This document shows positions 44,388 through 52,337 of a DNA stretch of 52,337 nucleotides, piece after piece (positions within the stretch are counted from its first letter, which is position 1; the number at the start of each line of letters is the position of its first letter). The notes under the pieces were generated by a model. That model was given only the letters and a program-made list of their open reading frames with translations. It was not told the origin of the DNA and did not search any database. Made by a program: the position numbers and the translations under genes. The DNA comes from DASYGT01 sp035999365. Lineage in GTDB: Bacteria; Actinomycetota; Actinomycetes; Mycobacteriales; Jatrophihabitantaceae. The stretch lies in NCBI GenBank assembly GCA_035999365.1, contig DASYGT010000027.1, forward strand, positions 1 to 52,337, written 5' to 3'.

Positions 44388-45590
44388 GTGACCGCATATG
44401 CACCCGTAGCCCGTCCGGACACGATCCGCAGGCACAATTTGAGCCTGCTGCTCGCGCAGGTGCATCGCGACGGCGCACTCACGCGTGCCGAGCTCACCCA
44501 GCGGCTCGGGCTGAGCAGGTCGACGATCGGCGCGCTCGTCGCCGACCTGTCCGACCTGCAACTGCTGTCGGAGTCGGTACCTACCGGGGGCACCAGGGCC
44601 GGCCGCCCGTCACACGTCGTCGGCCCACACGCCCTCGGGCCGTACGTCGTCGCGGTCGACGTCGACGTCACGCACGTGACGATCGCCACGATCGGTATCG
44701 GGGGCACCGTGCTCACCCGGCGCGATATCCCCGCTTCCGGGACGGCGCCGACGCCCCAGCTCGTAGCCCGGCAGGTCGCCGACGTCTTGCACTCGCCGGC
44801 GGCCGACATCAGCCGTCCGGGGCCGGTCGCCATCGGCGTGAGTGTGCCCGGCACCGTCGACCGCCGCGATGGAACGGTCGGCATCGCCCCCAACCTCGGC
44901 TGGCGCGACGTGGCGTTCGGCCGCATGATCGCCGAGGTCGCACCACCCGTGCCGGTCATGATCGGCAATGACGCCGACCTGGCCGTGTTCGCCGAACACA
45001 TCCGCGGTAACGCCCGCGACTGCGACGACGTCATCTATCTCATGGGCCGGGTCGGTGTGGGAGCCGGGATCATTGCGAACGGGCGGGCCCTGCGCGGCCG
45101 CGACGGCCATGCCGGGGAGATCGGGCACTCGGTGATGGACGCATCCGGGCCACGATGCCACTGCGGTAAGAACGGCTGCCTCGAAGTCTTCATCGGCGAG
45201 GCAGCGCTGTTGGCACTCGCCGGAGAGGACGGACCACCCACCGACGGGCGGGTACGGGCGATCTTCGACCGGGCGCGAGTCGGCGATCGCCGCACGCTCG
45301 ACGCCGTACGCCATTTCGCCGACTCGCTCGGCAAGGGGCTGGCGCTGCTGGTCAATACCCTCAACCCGCAGCGGTTCATCCTCGGGGGTTCGTTCGCCGA
45401 TGTCCTCGAACTGGCCCCCGCCGAGGTCGAATCGGCGCTCGCGCACTTCTCGTTCGACCTGCGTGGGGAGAAAGTGGAATTGCGGGAACCGGCGTTCGGC
45501 AGCGATTCGGCACTGCTCGGGGCTGCCGAGATCGCCTTTGCCGACCTGCTCGCCGACCCCGTCACGGCTCGCGCGCTCGTCGTCACCTGA
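44388..45590 (+). CDS. ROK-family transcriptional regulator
   Basis: 400 residues. N-terminal winged helix-turn-helix (RRHNLSLLLAQVH, LTRAELTQRLGLSRSTIGALVADL) is followed by a ROK sugar-kinase-like domain with the zinc motif CHCGKNGCLE and preceding GHAGEIGHS. ROK repressors (XylR, NagC type) release DNA on binding a sugar. It starts 20 bases after the permease gene and so is probably co-transcribed, a feedback arrangement. The TATGTT repeat upstream of the binding-protein gene is a candidate target. GTG at 44388; ribosome-binding site AGAAGAAAG is only moderate. Confidence 0.92.
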   Translation: MTAYAPVARPDTIRRHNLSLLLAQVHRDGALTRAELTQRLGLSRSTIGALVADLSDLQLLSESVPTGGTRAGRPSHVVGPHALGPYVVAVDVDVTHVTIATIGIGGTVLTRRDIPASGTAPTPQLVARQVADVLHSPAADISRPGPVAIGVSVPGTVDRRDGTVGIAPNLGWRDVAFGRMIAEVAPPVPVMIGNDADLAVFAEHIRGNARDCDDVIYLMGRVGVGAGIIANGRALRGRDGHAGEIGHSVMDASGPRCHCGKNGCLEVFIGEAALLALAGEDGPPTDGRVRAIFDRARVGDRRTLDAVRHFADSLGKGLALLVNTLNPQRFILGGSFADVLELAPAEVESALAHFSFDLRGEKVELREPAFGSDSALLGAAEIAFADLLADPVTARALVVT

Positions 45591-45619
45591 GCAAGCCGCC
45601 GGGCGTATCGGCGCAACGC

Positions 45620-47533
45620 CTAGCCGGCGTCGACCGGGAATCCGGCCAGGTCGGCACCGGCCGCCTGACGTTCGAACTGGGTTCGATACAACTCCGCGTA
45701 GAGACCGTCGGCGGCCAGCAATTCGGTGTGCGTTCCCGATTCGACGATCTGCCCTTCGTCGAGAACGATCACCTTGTCGGCGTTGATGATCGTCGACAGC
45801 CGATGTGCGATTACGAGTGACGTCCGCCCTTCGAGTGCGCGGGAAAGCGCATCCTGCACCGCAACCTCGCTCTCGCTGTCGAGATGCGCAGTCGCTTCGT
45901 CGAGGATGACGATCGCCGGGGCCTTCAGGAGCAGCCGAGCAATCGCCAGCCTGGCCTTCTCGCCACCGGACAGGCGGTAGCCGCGATCGCCGACGAGGGT
46001 GTCCAGACCGTCGGGCAGCGAACGCACGAGATCGCCGATCTGGGCGGCTTCGACGGCCGACAACAATTCGTCCTCGGTGGCTTCCGGGCGGGCATAGAGC
46101 AGGTTGCCGCGGATCGAGTCGTGGAACATGTGCGCGTCTTGGCTCACGACGCCGATGCGGTCGTGCAGAGACTGCTGAGTCACCGACCGCACATCCTGTC
46201 CACCAACCAGAACCTGCCCCGACCTCACGTCATAGATCCGTGGCACCAACTGACTGATCGTCGTCTTACCCGCGCCCGATGGCCCGACGAGGGCGATCAT
46301 CTCCCCTGGCGCCGCCGCGAACGACACGCCGCGCAGCACCTCTTGCTGCTGCGCCGAGTCGAGCACCGCGACGTCCTCCAACGACGCGAGAGACACCTCG
46401 CTGGCAGTCGGGTAGGAGAAGCGCACGTCTGCGAATTCGATGCTGCGGGCGTCGAGCGAGAGTTCGATCGCGTCCGGCGCGTCGGTGATCAACGGTTCAA
46501 GATCAAGCACCTCGAACACGCGGTCGAAGCTGACGAGGGCACTCATGACGTCGACCCGCGCATTGGACAGTGCGGTCAGCGGTCCGTACAGCCGGGACAG
46601 GAGCAGCGCGAGTGTCACCACCGTGCCGGCCGACAGTTCGCCCTTCACCGCGTAGTAGCCGCCAAGCCCGTAGACGAGCGCCTGCGCGAGTGAGGCGACG
46701 AGCGTCAAGGCGACGAAGAAGGCGCGGCCGTACATCGCCGAGGTCACGCCGATGTCCCGCACTCGCGCAGCACGACTGCGGAAGGAGGCGTCCTCGTCGG
46801 CGGGACGGCCGAACAGCTTGACGAGCAGAGCTCCGGCGACGTTGAACCTCTCGGTCATCGTCGCGTTCATCGACGCGTTCAGGTTGTACGACTCGCGGGT
46901 GATGCCCTGCAGGCGCGCACCGATCCGGCGTGCGGGGATCACGAACACCGGCAGCATCACCAGCGAGAGCGCGGTGATCTGCCATGACAGCGAGAACATG
47001 ACTCCCGCGGTGAGCACCAGGCTGACGACGTTGGAGACGAGACCGGAGAAGGTCGAGGTGAACGCTTGCTGCGCACCGAGGACGTCGTTGTTGAGCCGGC
47101 TGACGAGGGCGCCGGTCTGCGTCCTGGTGAAGAACGCGAGCGGCATGCGCTGCACGTGGTCGAACACGGCCGTGCGCATGTCGTAAATGAGCCCCTCGCC
47201 GATCCGCGAGGAGAACCAGCGCATCGCGAAGGAGAGCACGGCGTCGACCACAGCCAGTCCGGCGATGACGAACGCGATCTGCACGACGACGCGCACCTGG
47301 CCGTGCCTCGTGATCTGATTGATGACCTTGCCGGCGAGCACCGGTGTAGCCACCCCGATCATCGCGTCGAAGACGATGATGGCGAGGAACACCAGCAGCT
47401 CGCGGCGGTACGGCCGGGCGAAGCGGAAGACCCGGCGCCACGTGCCAGGCGGTATCTGCCGATCGACGACCGAACTGTCGCCGTGGTGCATCGAGCGCAG
47501 CGTGCGCATCGTTTGCATGGAATACATCGACAT
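45620..47533 (-). CDS. ABC exporter, fused membrane and ATPase domains (ABCB type)
   Basis: 637 residues: six membrane helices in residues 40-340 and a C-terminal ATPase with Walker A GPSGAGKTT, signature LSGGEKARLA, Walker B AIVILDEATAHLD and H-loop IAHRLST. It is a half-exporter that would dimerise to extrude a lipid, peptide or drug. An acidic/hydrophobic stretch between the core -strand and Walker A (SEVSLASLEDVAVLDSAQQQE) is longer than usual. ATG at 47533 has GGAGG 6 bases upstream, preferred over later Met codons. It lies 70 bases downstream of the enoyl-CoA hydratase gene. Confidence 0.93.
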   Translation of the reverse strand: MSMYSMQTMRTLRSMHHGDSSVVDRQIPPGTWRRVFRFARPYRRELLVFLAIIVFDAMIGVATPVLAGKVINQITRHGQVRVVVQIAFVIAGLAVVDAVLSFAMRWFSSRIGEGLIYDMRTAVFDHVQRMPLAFFTRTQTGALVSRLNNDVLGAQQAFTSTFSGLVSNVVSLVLTAGVMFSLSWQITALSLVMLPVFVIPARRIGARLQGITRESYNLNASMNATMTERFNVAGALLVKLFGRPADEDASFRSRAARVRDIGVTSAMYGRAFFVALTLVASLAQALVYGLGGYYAVKGELSAGTVVTLALLLSRLYGPLTALSNARVDVMSALVSFDRVFEVLDLEPLITDAPDAIELSLDARSIEFADVRFSYPTASEVSLASLEDVAVLDSAQQQEVLRGVSFAAAPGEMIALVGPSGAGKTTISQLVPRIYDVRSGQVLVGGQDVRSVTQQSLHDRIGVVSQDAHMFHDSIRGNLLYARPEATEDELLSAVEAAQIGDLVRSLPDGLDTLVGDRGYRLSGGEKARLAIARLLLKAPAIVILDEATAHLDSESEVAVQDALSRALEGRTSLVIAHRLSTIINADKVIVLDEGQIVESGTHTELLAADGLYAELYRTQFERQAAGADLAGFPVDAG

Positions 47534-47603
47534 CTACTACCTCCGCGACCGCAACGCTCGGCGGCGACGGGATGTTCCGCGCACGCACGCCCTGTCGGCG
47601 CAA

Positions 47604-48416
47604 TTACTCCTCGGCGTCGAGACCGATGAGAGCCCGCAACCGACGGTACTGCGCCTGGCGCTCCGCGGCTTCCTGGTCGGCCTGGCTGCGCCCCGCTGCC
47701 GCCTGCAGCAGCGCCTTGGTCTCAGCCGCGGCGTCCCGGTCGATGGCGAGCAGCGCCGAAACCGTGCGTTCCACGGCCGAGTCGAGCTCGGCCGTGGGGA
47801 CCACCGAGGATGCCAGGCCGATCGCCGCGGCCTCGGCCGCCGGAACGCGGCGGCCCGTCAGGCAGATCTCGGCCGCACGTGAGTAGCCGACGAGGTCGAC
47901 CAGCCTTTTCGTCCCGCCGAGATCGGGAACCAGCCCGAGCGTCGGCTCGGCCATCGTGAACTGCGCGTCCTCGGCGACGATCCGGATGTCCGCTCCGAGG
48001 GCAAGCTGGAAACCGGCCCCGATGGCATGTCCCTGAACGGCCGCGATGCTGACCACGCTGGGGCGCGATGTCCAGTCGAACGCGCGCTGCCACCCCGCGA
48101 TGCGTTCAGACGCGTCGGCGGCAGAACCGCCCGCCAACGCCAGGACGCTGGGTGCGCCATCGACACCCTCGGGTGTGAACATCGCTCGATCGAGGCCCGC
48201 GGAGAAGGCGCGCCCGGCACCGCGCAGCACGACCACGCGGACCGTGCCGGGAAGCTCGTCCGCGACGCGGCTGAGCGCCTCCCAGGTGTGCGGAGTCTGG
48301 GAGTTCAGACGGTCCGGGCGGTTCAGCGTGATCGTCGCGACCTGCTCGGTGAGCGTGACCTCGAATCCGGCTTCGGCAGAAACCGAGAGGTGCTCGTGCG
48401 AGTCGGTCGCGGTCAG
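47604..48416 (-). CDS. Enoyl-CoA hydratase/isomerase family protein, apparent CTG start
   Basis: 270 residues of the crotonase family. ITLNRPDRLNSQTPHTWEAL, the oxyanion-hole segments GRAFSAGLD and VQGHAIGAGFQLALGADIRI, and EPTLGLVPDLGGTKRL are clear. The first canonical in-frame start, GTG at 48236, would delete the first 60 residues, including the conserved first strand. Coding continues in frame up to CTG at 48416 (giving TATDSHEHLSVSAEAGFEV), which has AAGGGGAG 6 bases upstream and lies 2 bases after the HTH gene stop. CTG is therefore taken as the start. Context matches Rv1472 (echA12). The acidic Glu typical of hydratases is replaced (PDLGG), so activity may differ. Confidence 0.85.
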   Translation of the reverse strand: MTATDSHEHLSVSAEAGFEVTLTEQVATITLNRPDRLNSQTPHTWEALSRVADELPGTVRVVVLRGAGRAFSAGLDRAMFTPEGVDGAPSVLALAGGSAADASERIAGWQRAFDWTSRPSVVSIAAVQGHAIGAGFQLALGADIRIVAEDAQFTMAEPTLGLVPDLGGTKRLVDLVGYSRAAEICLTGRRVPAAEAAAIGLASSVVPTAELDSAVERTVSALLAIDRDAAAETKALLQAAAGRSQADQEAAERQAQYRRLRALIGLDAEE

Positions 48417-48418
48417 CG

Positions 48419-48634
48419 CTATCTCCCCTTGGACTTGGTCCGCGTCGCGCCGCCGCGGCCGCGGAGCTTGACGCCGGACTCAGACAGTACCCGGTGGACG
48501 AAGCCGTACGAGCGGCCGTGCGAATCGGCGAGTTCGCGGATGCTCTTGCCCTTGTCGTACTGCTTCTTCAGATCGATCGCGAGCTTGTTGCGCTCTGCCC
48601 CCGTGATGCGGGCGCCCTTCTTCAGAACGGCCAT
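48419..48634 (-). CDS. Small helix-turn-helix protein (Rv1473A type)
   Basis: 71 residues, highly basic. The helix-turn-helix lies at about residues 14-58 (RNKLAIDLKKQYDKGKSIRELADSHGRSYGFVHRVL), followed by an Arg/Gly/Lys tail. The sequence is strongly conserved across actinobacteria and is annotated as a possible transcriptional regulator (Rv1473A in M. tuberculosis). It lies between the ABC-F and enoyl-CoA hydratase genes, the latter starting 2 bases after its TAG, so the two are co-translated. The 202-base gap upstream (48635-48836) contains a palindrome and probably its promoter. Confidence 0.88.
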   Translation of the reverse strand: MAVLKKGARITGAERNKLAIDLKKQYDKGKSIRELADSHGRSYGFVHRVLSESGVKLRGRGGATRTKSKGR

Positions 48635-48801
48635 GAGGTGCTCCCTGGATGTGGTGGTCCAGCCTGCGGGGGCAGACCGGTGGGCTGGCGCGATTAGTAG
48701 CAGGCGATGATCTCCAGCCGCAACCTCGACTCGGTGAATTTATGCCAGACGGGGCCAGTGTTGCTGCCGTTCTCAGGGTAGTCTTCGGCGAACTACCTGG
48801 T

Positions 48802-48813
48802 ATATCCGGATAT
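48802..48813. promoter_or_regulatory. Palindrome ATATCCGGATAT upstream of the HTH gene
   Basis: A perfect 12-base AT-flanked palindrome in GC-rich DNA, 23 bases after the ABC-F stop and about 168 bases upstream of the HTH gene start. It may be an operator for the HTH protein or other regulator, or part of a promoter. The rest of the 202-base gap shows only TACTAA and CATAAATT stretches that could be -10 elements of the minus strand, none with a convincing -35 partner. Confidence 0.4.
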
Positions 48814-48836
48814 TTCGTGCCATCGACCCGGCGCCG

Positions 48837-50468
48837 TCACGCCAGCGCGATGAGGTCGGCCAGGTCGGGGCTCCACGAGTCCTCGATCCCGTCGGGCAGC
48901 AGGATCACCTTCTCCGGCGCGAGCGCGTCGACCGCCCCTTCGTCGTGCGTCACCAGCACGATGGCTCCGGCATAGGTACGCAGCGCGTCGAGCACCTGCT
49001 GGCGGCTGACTGGGTCGAGATTGTTCGTCGGTTCGTCGAGCAACAACACATTCGCCGCTCCGGTGACCAGCATGGCGAGTGCCAGCCGGGTCTTCTCACC
49101 GCCGGACAACACCCCGGCAGGCTTCTGGACATCGTCGCCGCTGAACAGGAACGCACCGAGGATCTTGCGCAACTCGGTATCGGTGAGATCAGCCCGACCG
49201 ACCGCAGACGCCGAGGTGCGCATGTTGTCCAGCACGCTGCGGTCATGGTCGAGGGTTTCGTGTTCCTGCGCGTAGTAGCCCAGCCGGAGCCCATGCCCCG
49301 GTGTCACGCCGCCGGTGTCCGGTGGCTCGATTCCCGCGAGCAGCCGGAGCAGCGTTGTCTTGCCGGCCCCGTTGAGGCCCAGCACCACGACCCGTGCGCC
49401 ACGGTCGACGGCGAGGTCGACATCGGTGAACACCTCGAGAGAGCCGTATGACTTGGACAGCCCCTCGGCCGTCAGCGGTGTGCGGCCGCACGGCGCGGGT
49501 GCGGGGAAGCGCAGTCGGGCGACCTTGTCGGCAGTGCGCACCTCGGCTATGCCCGCAGCGAGCGCAGCGGCGCGCCGGTCCATCTGATGCGCCGCCCGTG
49601 CCTTCGTAGCCTTCGCGCGCATCTTGTCGGCCTGGCCGCGCAGTGCCTCGATCTTGCGTTCGGCGCTGGCCCGTTCGCGGTGTCGGCGCCGCTCGTCGGT
49701 CTCCCGCTGCTGCAGGTACGTCTTCCACCCGACGTTGTACACGTCGAGCGCCGATCTGTTCGCGTCGAGGTACCAGACCTTGTTCACGACCGCATCGAGC
49801 AGGCCGACGTCGTGGCTGATCAGCACCAGTCCCCCGGTGTGCTGACGGAGGAAGTCCCGCAGCCACACGATGGAGTCCGCATCGAGGTGATTGGTCGGTT
49901 CGTCCAGCAGAAGGGTCGTGGGTTCCGCGCCGGAGTCGGCGAACAGGATGCGGGCCAGCTCGACGCGGCGGCGCTGCCCTCCGGACAGGGTGCCGAGGCT
50001 CTGTTCCAGAACCCGATCCGGCAGACCGAGGTTCGCGCAGATGCGGGCCGCCTCGCTCTCGGCCGCGTAGCCACCGAGAGCGGAGAACCGCTCCTCGAGA
50101 TCGCCGTAGCGGCGCACCAACGCGTGGTCGTCGGGGCGTTCGGCGAGAGCGACCTGCGTCTTGGCGATCTGCGAAACGAGTTCGTCCAGTCCGCGTGCGG
50201 ACAGCACCCGATCGCCCGCCGTGACGTCCAGGTCGCCGGTGCGCGGGTCTTGGGGCAGGTATCCGACGGGGCCGCGGCGATCGATCCGTCCGCTGTGAGC
50301 AAGCGACTCGCCCGCGAGCACTCGCAGGCTGGTGGTCTTGCCCGCACCGTTACGCCCTACCAGTCCGATGCGGTCGCCGGGTTGCACGCGCACTGCCGTC
50401 GGTTCGAGCAGGATGCGCGCGCCGGCACGCAGTTCCAGCTCGGTCGCGGTGATCACGGTGGTCACCAT
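48837..50468 (-). CDS. ABC-F family ATPase (Rv1473 type)
   Basis: 543 residues, two ATPase domains and no membrane segments. The first has GRNGAGKTT, LSGGQRRRVE and LLLDEPTNHLD; the second has GLNGAGKTT, LSGGEKTRLA and LLLDEPTNNLD. A charged linker of about 80 residues (QQRETDERRRHRERASAERKIEALRGQADKMR) is the ribosome-contacting P-site tip region. ABC-F proteins act on translating ribosomes, either as translation factors or as antibiotic protectors. ATG at 50468 is chosen, with GTG at 50465 as alternative; the ribosome-binding site is weak. Position equals Rv1473. Confidence 0.93.
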   Translation of the reverse strand: MVTTVITATELELRAGARILLEPTAVRVQPGDRIGLVGRNGAGKTTSLRVLAGESLAHSGRIDRRGPVGYLPQDPRTGDLDVTAGDRVLSARGLDELVSQIAKTQVALAERPDDHALVRRYGDLEERFSALGGYAAESEAARICANLGLPDRVLEQSLGTLSGGQRRRVELARILFADSGAEPTTLLLDEPTNHLDADSIVWLRDFLRQHTGGLVLISHDVGLLDAVVNKVWYLDANRSALDVYNVGWKTYLQQRETDERRRHRERASAERKIEALRGQADKMRAKATKARAAHQMDRRAAALAAGIAEVRTADKVARLRFPAPAPCGRTPLTAEGLSKSYGSLEVFTDVDLAVDRGARVVVLGLNGAGKTTLLRLLAGIEPPDTGGVTPGHGLRLGYYAQEHETLDHDRSVLDNMRTSASAVGRADLTDTELRKILGAFLFSGDDVQKPAGVLSGGEKTRLALAMLVTGAANVLLLDEPTNNLDPVSRQQVLDALRTYAGAIVLVTHDEGAVDALAPEKVILLPDGIEDSWSPDLADLIALA

Positions 50469-50517
50469 TTTAGCTGGCTCGGTTACCTCGTAGCGCCACG
50501 CTGGAACACTGCTGGAC

Positions 50518-51441
50518 ATGCAGTACAACGACGGCGCCCGGCTGGACACCTCCGAGGTGCAGGACGCGCGCTCAGGCGGGGGGATGTTCGGGGGCACCGG
50601 GCTGGCGATCGGAGGCGGCGGGCTCGGCGTGGTGGGCGTCGTGATCTACCTGCTCGTCGCCCTGCTCGGTGGCGGCAGCGGGTCCGCCACGAACGTCCTC
50701 GGCCAGTTGGGTCAAGGCGGATCGCCGGCAACCGCGGACAACGCGAAGGTCGCTGCGGAGTGCAAGACCGGCGCCGACGCAAACACCACGCTCGACTGTG
50801 CGGTTGTGGCCGACATCGATTCCATCCAGGCGTTCTGGACGACCGAGTTGCCGCAACTGGGTCACCGATACAGCGACGTGCCCACGGTCTGGTTCACCGG
50901 GCAGGTGAGCACCGGATGCGGAAGTGCGACGAGCGGATCGGGACCGTTCTACTGCCCTGCCGACAAGCGCGTGTACATCGACTTGTCGTTCTACAACGAC
51001 CTCACCAGCCAGTTCGGTGCCCAGGGCGGTCTGTTCGTCGACGCGTACGTGCTCGCGCACGAATATGGGCACCACGTTCAGGATCTGCTGGGTACCGAAG
51101 CGAAGGTGAAGGCCGGCCAGACCGGTCCCACTTCAGGGTCGGTCCGGCTGGAGCTGCAAGCCGATTGTTTCGCCGGCGTCTGGGCTCACGCGGCCACCAC
51201 GGTGGCCGACTCGACCGGCACGCCGCTGATCCAGGACGTCACGGCAGACGACATCTCCCGCGCGCTAGACACCGCTTCCCGCATCGGCGACGACTACATC
51301 CAGAAGAACCTCGGCAGCGGCACCGTCAACCAGAGCACGTTCACGCACGGAACATCGGCACAGCGCCAGCGCTGGTTCTCCCGCGGCTACGACAGTGGGG
51401 CACCCGGCAACTGCGACACCTTCGGCGCAACCACGCTCTGA
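50518..51441 (+). CDS. Neutral zinc metallopeptidase (YpfJ family)
   Basis: 307 residues. One membrane helix at about residues 28-51 (Gly-rich) after a short cytoplasmic segment MQYNDGARLDTSEVQDAR, the usual N-terminus of this family, then an extracytoplasmic domain. The zinc site is H181-E182-x2-H185 (HEYGHHVQ) with E212 in ELQADCFAGVW as third ligand. The family is annotated as neutral zinc metallopeptidase; substrates are unknown. ATG at 50518 is divergent from the ABC-F start across 49 bases. The downstream MFS gene starts 50 bases after the stop. Confidence 0.92.
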   Translation: MQYNDGARLDTSEVQDARSGGGMFGGTGLAIGGGGLGVVGVVIYLLVALLGGGSGSATNVLGQLGQGGSPATADNAKVAAECKTGADANTTLDCAVVADIDSIQAFWTTELPQLGHRYSDVPTVWFTGQVSTGCGSATSGSGPFYCPADKRVYIDLSFYNDLTSQFGAQGGLFVDAYVLAHEYGHHVQDLLGTEAKVKAGQTGPTSGSVRLELQADCFAGVWAHAATTVADSTGTPLIQDVTADDISRALDTASRIGDDYIQKNLGSGTVNQSTFTHGTSAQRQRWFSRGYDSGAPGNCDTFGATTL

Positions 51442-51491
51442 TCCCGGCAAATCACTCGCCGTCGTCGGCGGTGCGTGATTGATTGGCACCG

Positions 51492-52337
51492 ATGGAGGAC
51501 CTCGACGCGACGACCGAACTCGCCCCGGCAGCGGTGGGCCGAACGGGGTTGCGCGCCGTGCTGCTCGGCCAGATCGGCGGGCTGCCGGCCCCGTTCTGGT
51601 GGCTGTGGCTGGGAACTCTGGTCAACCGTGCCGGCACGTTCATCGAGCCGTTCTTCGTCCTCTACCTGACCGGCCCGCGCCACGTGTCGGTGCAGACGAC
51701 GGGCGTCGTGCTCACGGTGTGGGGGGTCGGCTCACTGCTGGCCCAACCGATCGGCGGAGTGTTCACCGACCGCGTCGGCCGACGCGCCACACTCGCGGGC
51801 AGCCTCACGGCAACCTCGGCCTGCCTCGTCGCGCTGAGCTTCGCGCGGAGCCTCGTCCTGATCAGCGTGCTGGTGCTCGTCCTCGGCACCGTCGCGGACA
51901 TGTACCGGCCGGCATCAACGGCGGCGGTGGCAGACCTCGTCGCAGAGCCCGATCGCACGAGGGCGTACGCACTTCAGTTCTGGGCGATCAACCTGGGCTT
52001 CTCGGTGGCGTCGGCCTCTGCCGGAATCCTGTTGCACTTCGGTTTCGGCATCCTCTTCCTGCTCGATGCGGCAACGACGCTTGCCTTCGGCGTGCTGGCA
52101 CTGCGGTTCGTCCCCGAGACGCGCCCCGCCACCGACGAGCCGCCCGCCCGCCTGCTCGATCCGGTGCGGCTGTTCCGCGTGGATCGGCTGCTGCTCACGG
52201 CGACAGTCCTCGTGCTCGTGTACGCCCTGCTCTACGTACAGGTGAACGTCACGCTGCCGTTGGCGATCACTCACGCGCATTTGCACGCCTCGGTCTACGG
52301 CTACGTCATCGCGATCAACGGCGTGCTGATCGTGATC
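51492..52337 (+). CDS. MFS transporter (truncated by the window end)
   Basis: 282 residues are visible and the frame is still open at the last base. At least seven or eight membrane helices are present. The loop 2-3 signature GGVFTDRVGRRATLAG and DMYRPASTAAVADL after helix 4 identify a drug/H+ antiporter-like major facilitator protein. The missing part should hold the remaining helices. ATG at 51492 is the only good start; no clear ribosome-binding site precedes it. Substrate unknown. Confidence 0.85.
   Translation, partial: MEDLDATTELAPAAVGRTGLRAVLLGQIGGLPAPFWWLWLGTLVNRAGTFIEPFFVLYLTGPRHVSVQTTGVVLTVWGVGSLLAQPIGGVFTDRVGRRATLAGSLTATSACLVALSFARSLVLISVLVLVLGTVADMYRPASTAAVADLVAEPDRTRAYALQFWAINLGFSVASASAGILLHFGFGILFLLDAATTLAFGVLALRFVPETRPATDEPPARLLDPVRLFRVDRLLLTATVLVLVYALLYVQVNVTLPLAITHAHLHASVYGYVIAINGVLIVI

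Noticed and set aside
47604..48236. A short enoyl-CoA hydratase starting at GTG 48236
   Set aside because: This start removes the conserved first 60 residues that are encoded in frame directly upstream and lacks a ribosome-binding site.

Overview
The window is GC-rich chromosomal DNA from an actinomycete. GC-biased codons, frequent GTG starts and many 4-base stop/start overlaps (ATGA or GTGA) support this. The strongest taxonomic clue is gene order. From about 22 to 50 kb the window carries SPFH protein, NfeD protein, DUF3097, a hypothetical, hemH, fabI (inhA-type), fabG, VWA, DUF58, MoxR, NlpC/P60, acn, enoyl-CoA hydratase, a small HTH protein and an ABC-F ATPase. This is close to the Mycobacterium tuberculosis Rv1472-Rv1488 block as I recall it. 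The presence of a ROK-linked sugar transporter, and of a quinone oxidoreductase between the VWA and fabG genes, indicates an actinomycete outside Mycobacterium, perhaps of the Frankia/Jatrophihabitans/Nakamurella kind. That genus-level guess is weak.

Layout. 1-2.7 kb: phosphotransferase plus APC permease. 2.7-5.8 kb: GH65 glycosidase/phosphorylase and its coupled HAD sugar-phosphate phosphatase/mutase. 5.9-8.3 kb: hotdog thioesterase, citrate synthase, lipoprotein. 8.4-10.8 kb: homogentisate dioxygenase and fumarylacetoacetase (tyrosine catabolism). 10.8-12.1 kb: ECF sigma factor and membrane anti-sigma factor. 12.1-13.8 kb: secreted M28 peptidase. 13.9-18.4 kb: a leftward operon of FAD oxidoreductase, a DUF1365-cyclopropane synthase fusion, DUF1295 and a small metallopeptidase, every junction overlapping by 4 bases. 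18.6-22.2 kb: rightward thioesterase, YceI, CPBP protease and Eis-like acetyltransferase. 22.3-25.4 kb: leftward DUF3097, NfeD, SPFH and pentapeptide-repeat genes. 25.5-27.4 kb: hypothetical and alpha/beta hydrolase. 27.3-29.9 kb: fabG-fabI-hemH. 30-30.9 kb: quinone oxidoreductase. 31-34 kb: MoxR-DUF58-VWA. 34.1-37.8 kb: small Cys-rich protein, moaA, NlpC/P60 hydrolase, PAP2 phosphatase. 37.9-40.7 kb: aconitase. 40.9-45.6 kb: xylose-type ABC importer (binding protein, single-domain ATPase, permease) and ROK regulator. 45.6-47.5 kb: ABC exporter. 47.6-50.5 kb: enoyl-CoA hydratase, HTH protein, ABC-F. 50.5-52.3 kb: zinc metallopeptidase and an MFS transporter cut by the window end.

The content is mostly core metabolism and envelope functions. 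I saw no rRNA, tRNA, CRISPR array, transposase, integrase or phage gene. No gene-free stretch exceeds 300 bases; the longest are 18389-18625, 40720-40923 and 48635-48836. The most unusual points are the DUF1365-CFA fusion that keeps an internal ribosome-binding site and start codon, an enoyl-CoA hydratase that seems to start at CTG, a MfpA/Qnr-like pentapeptide-repeat gene coupled to the SPFH gene, two extragenic 17-19 bp-stem palindromes with similar loops, and tandem TTGAAC inverted repeats before yceI. I did not find a clearly novel multi-gene system.
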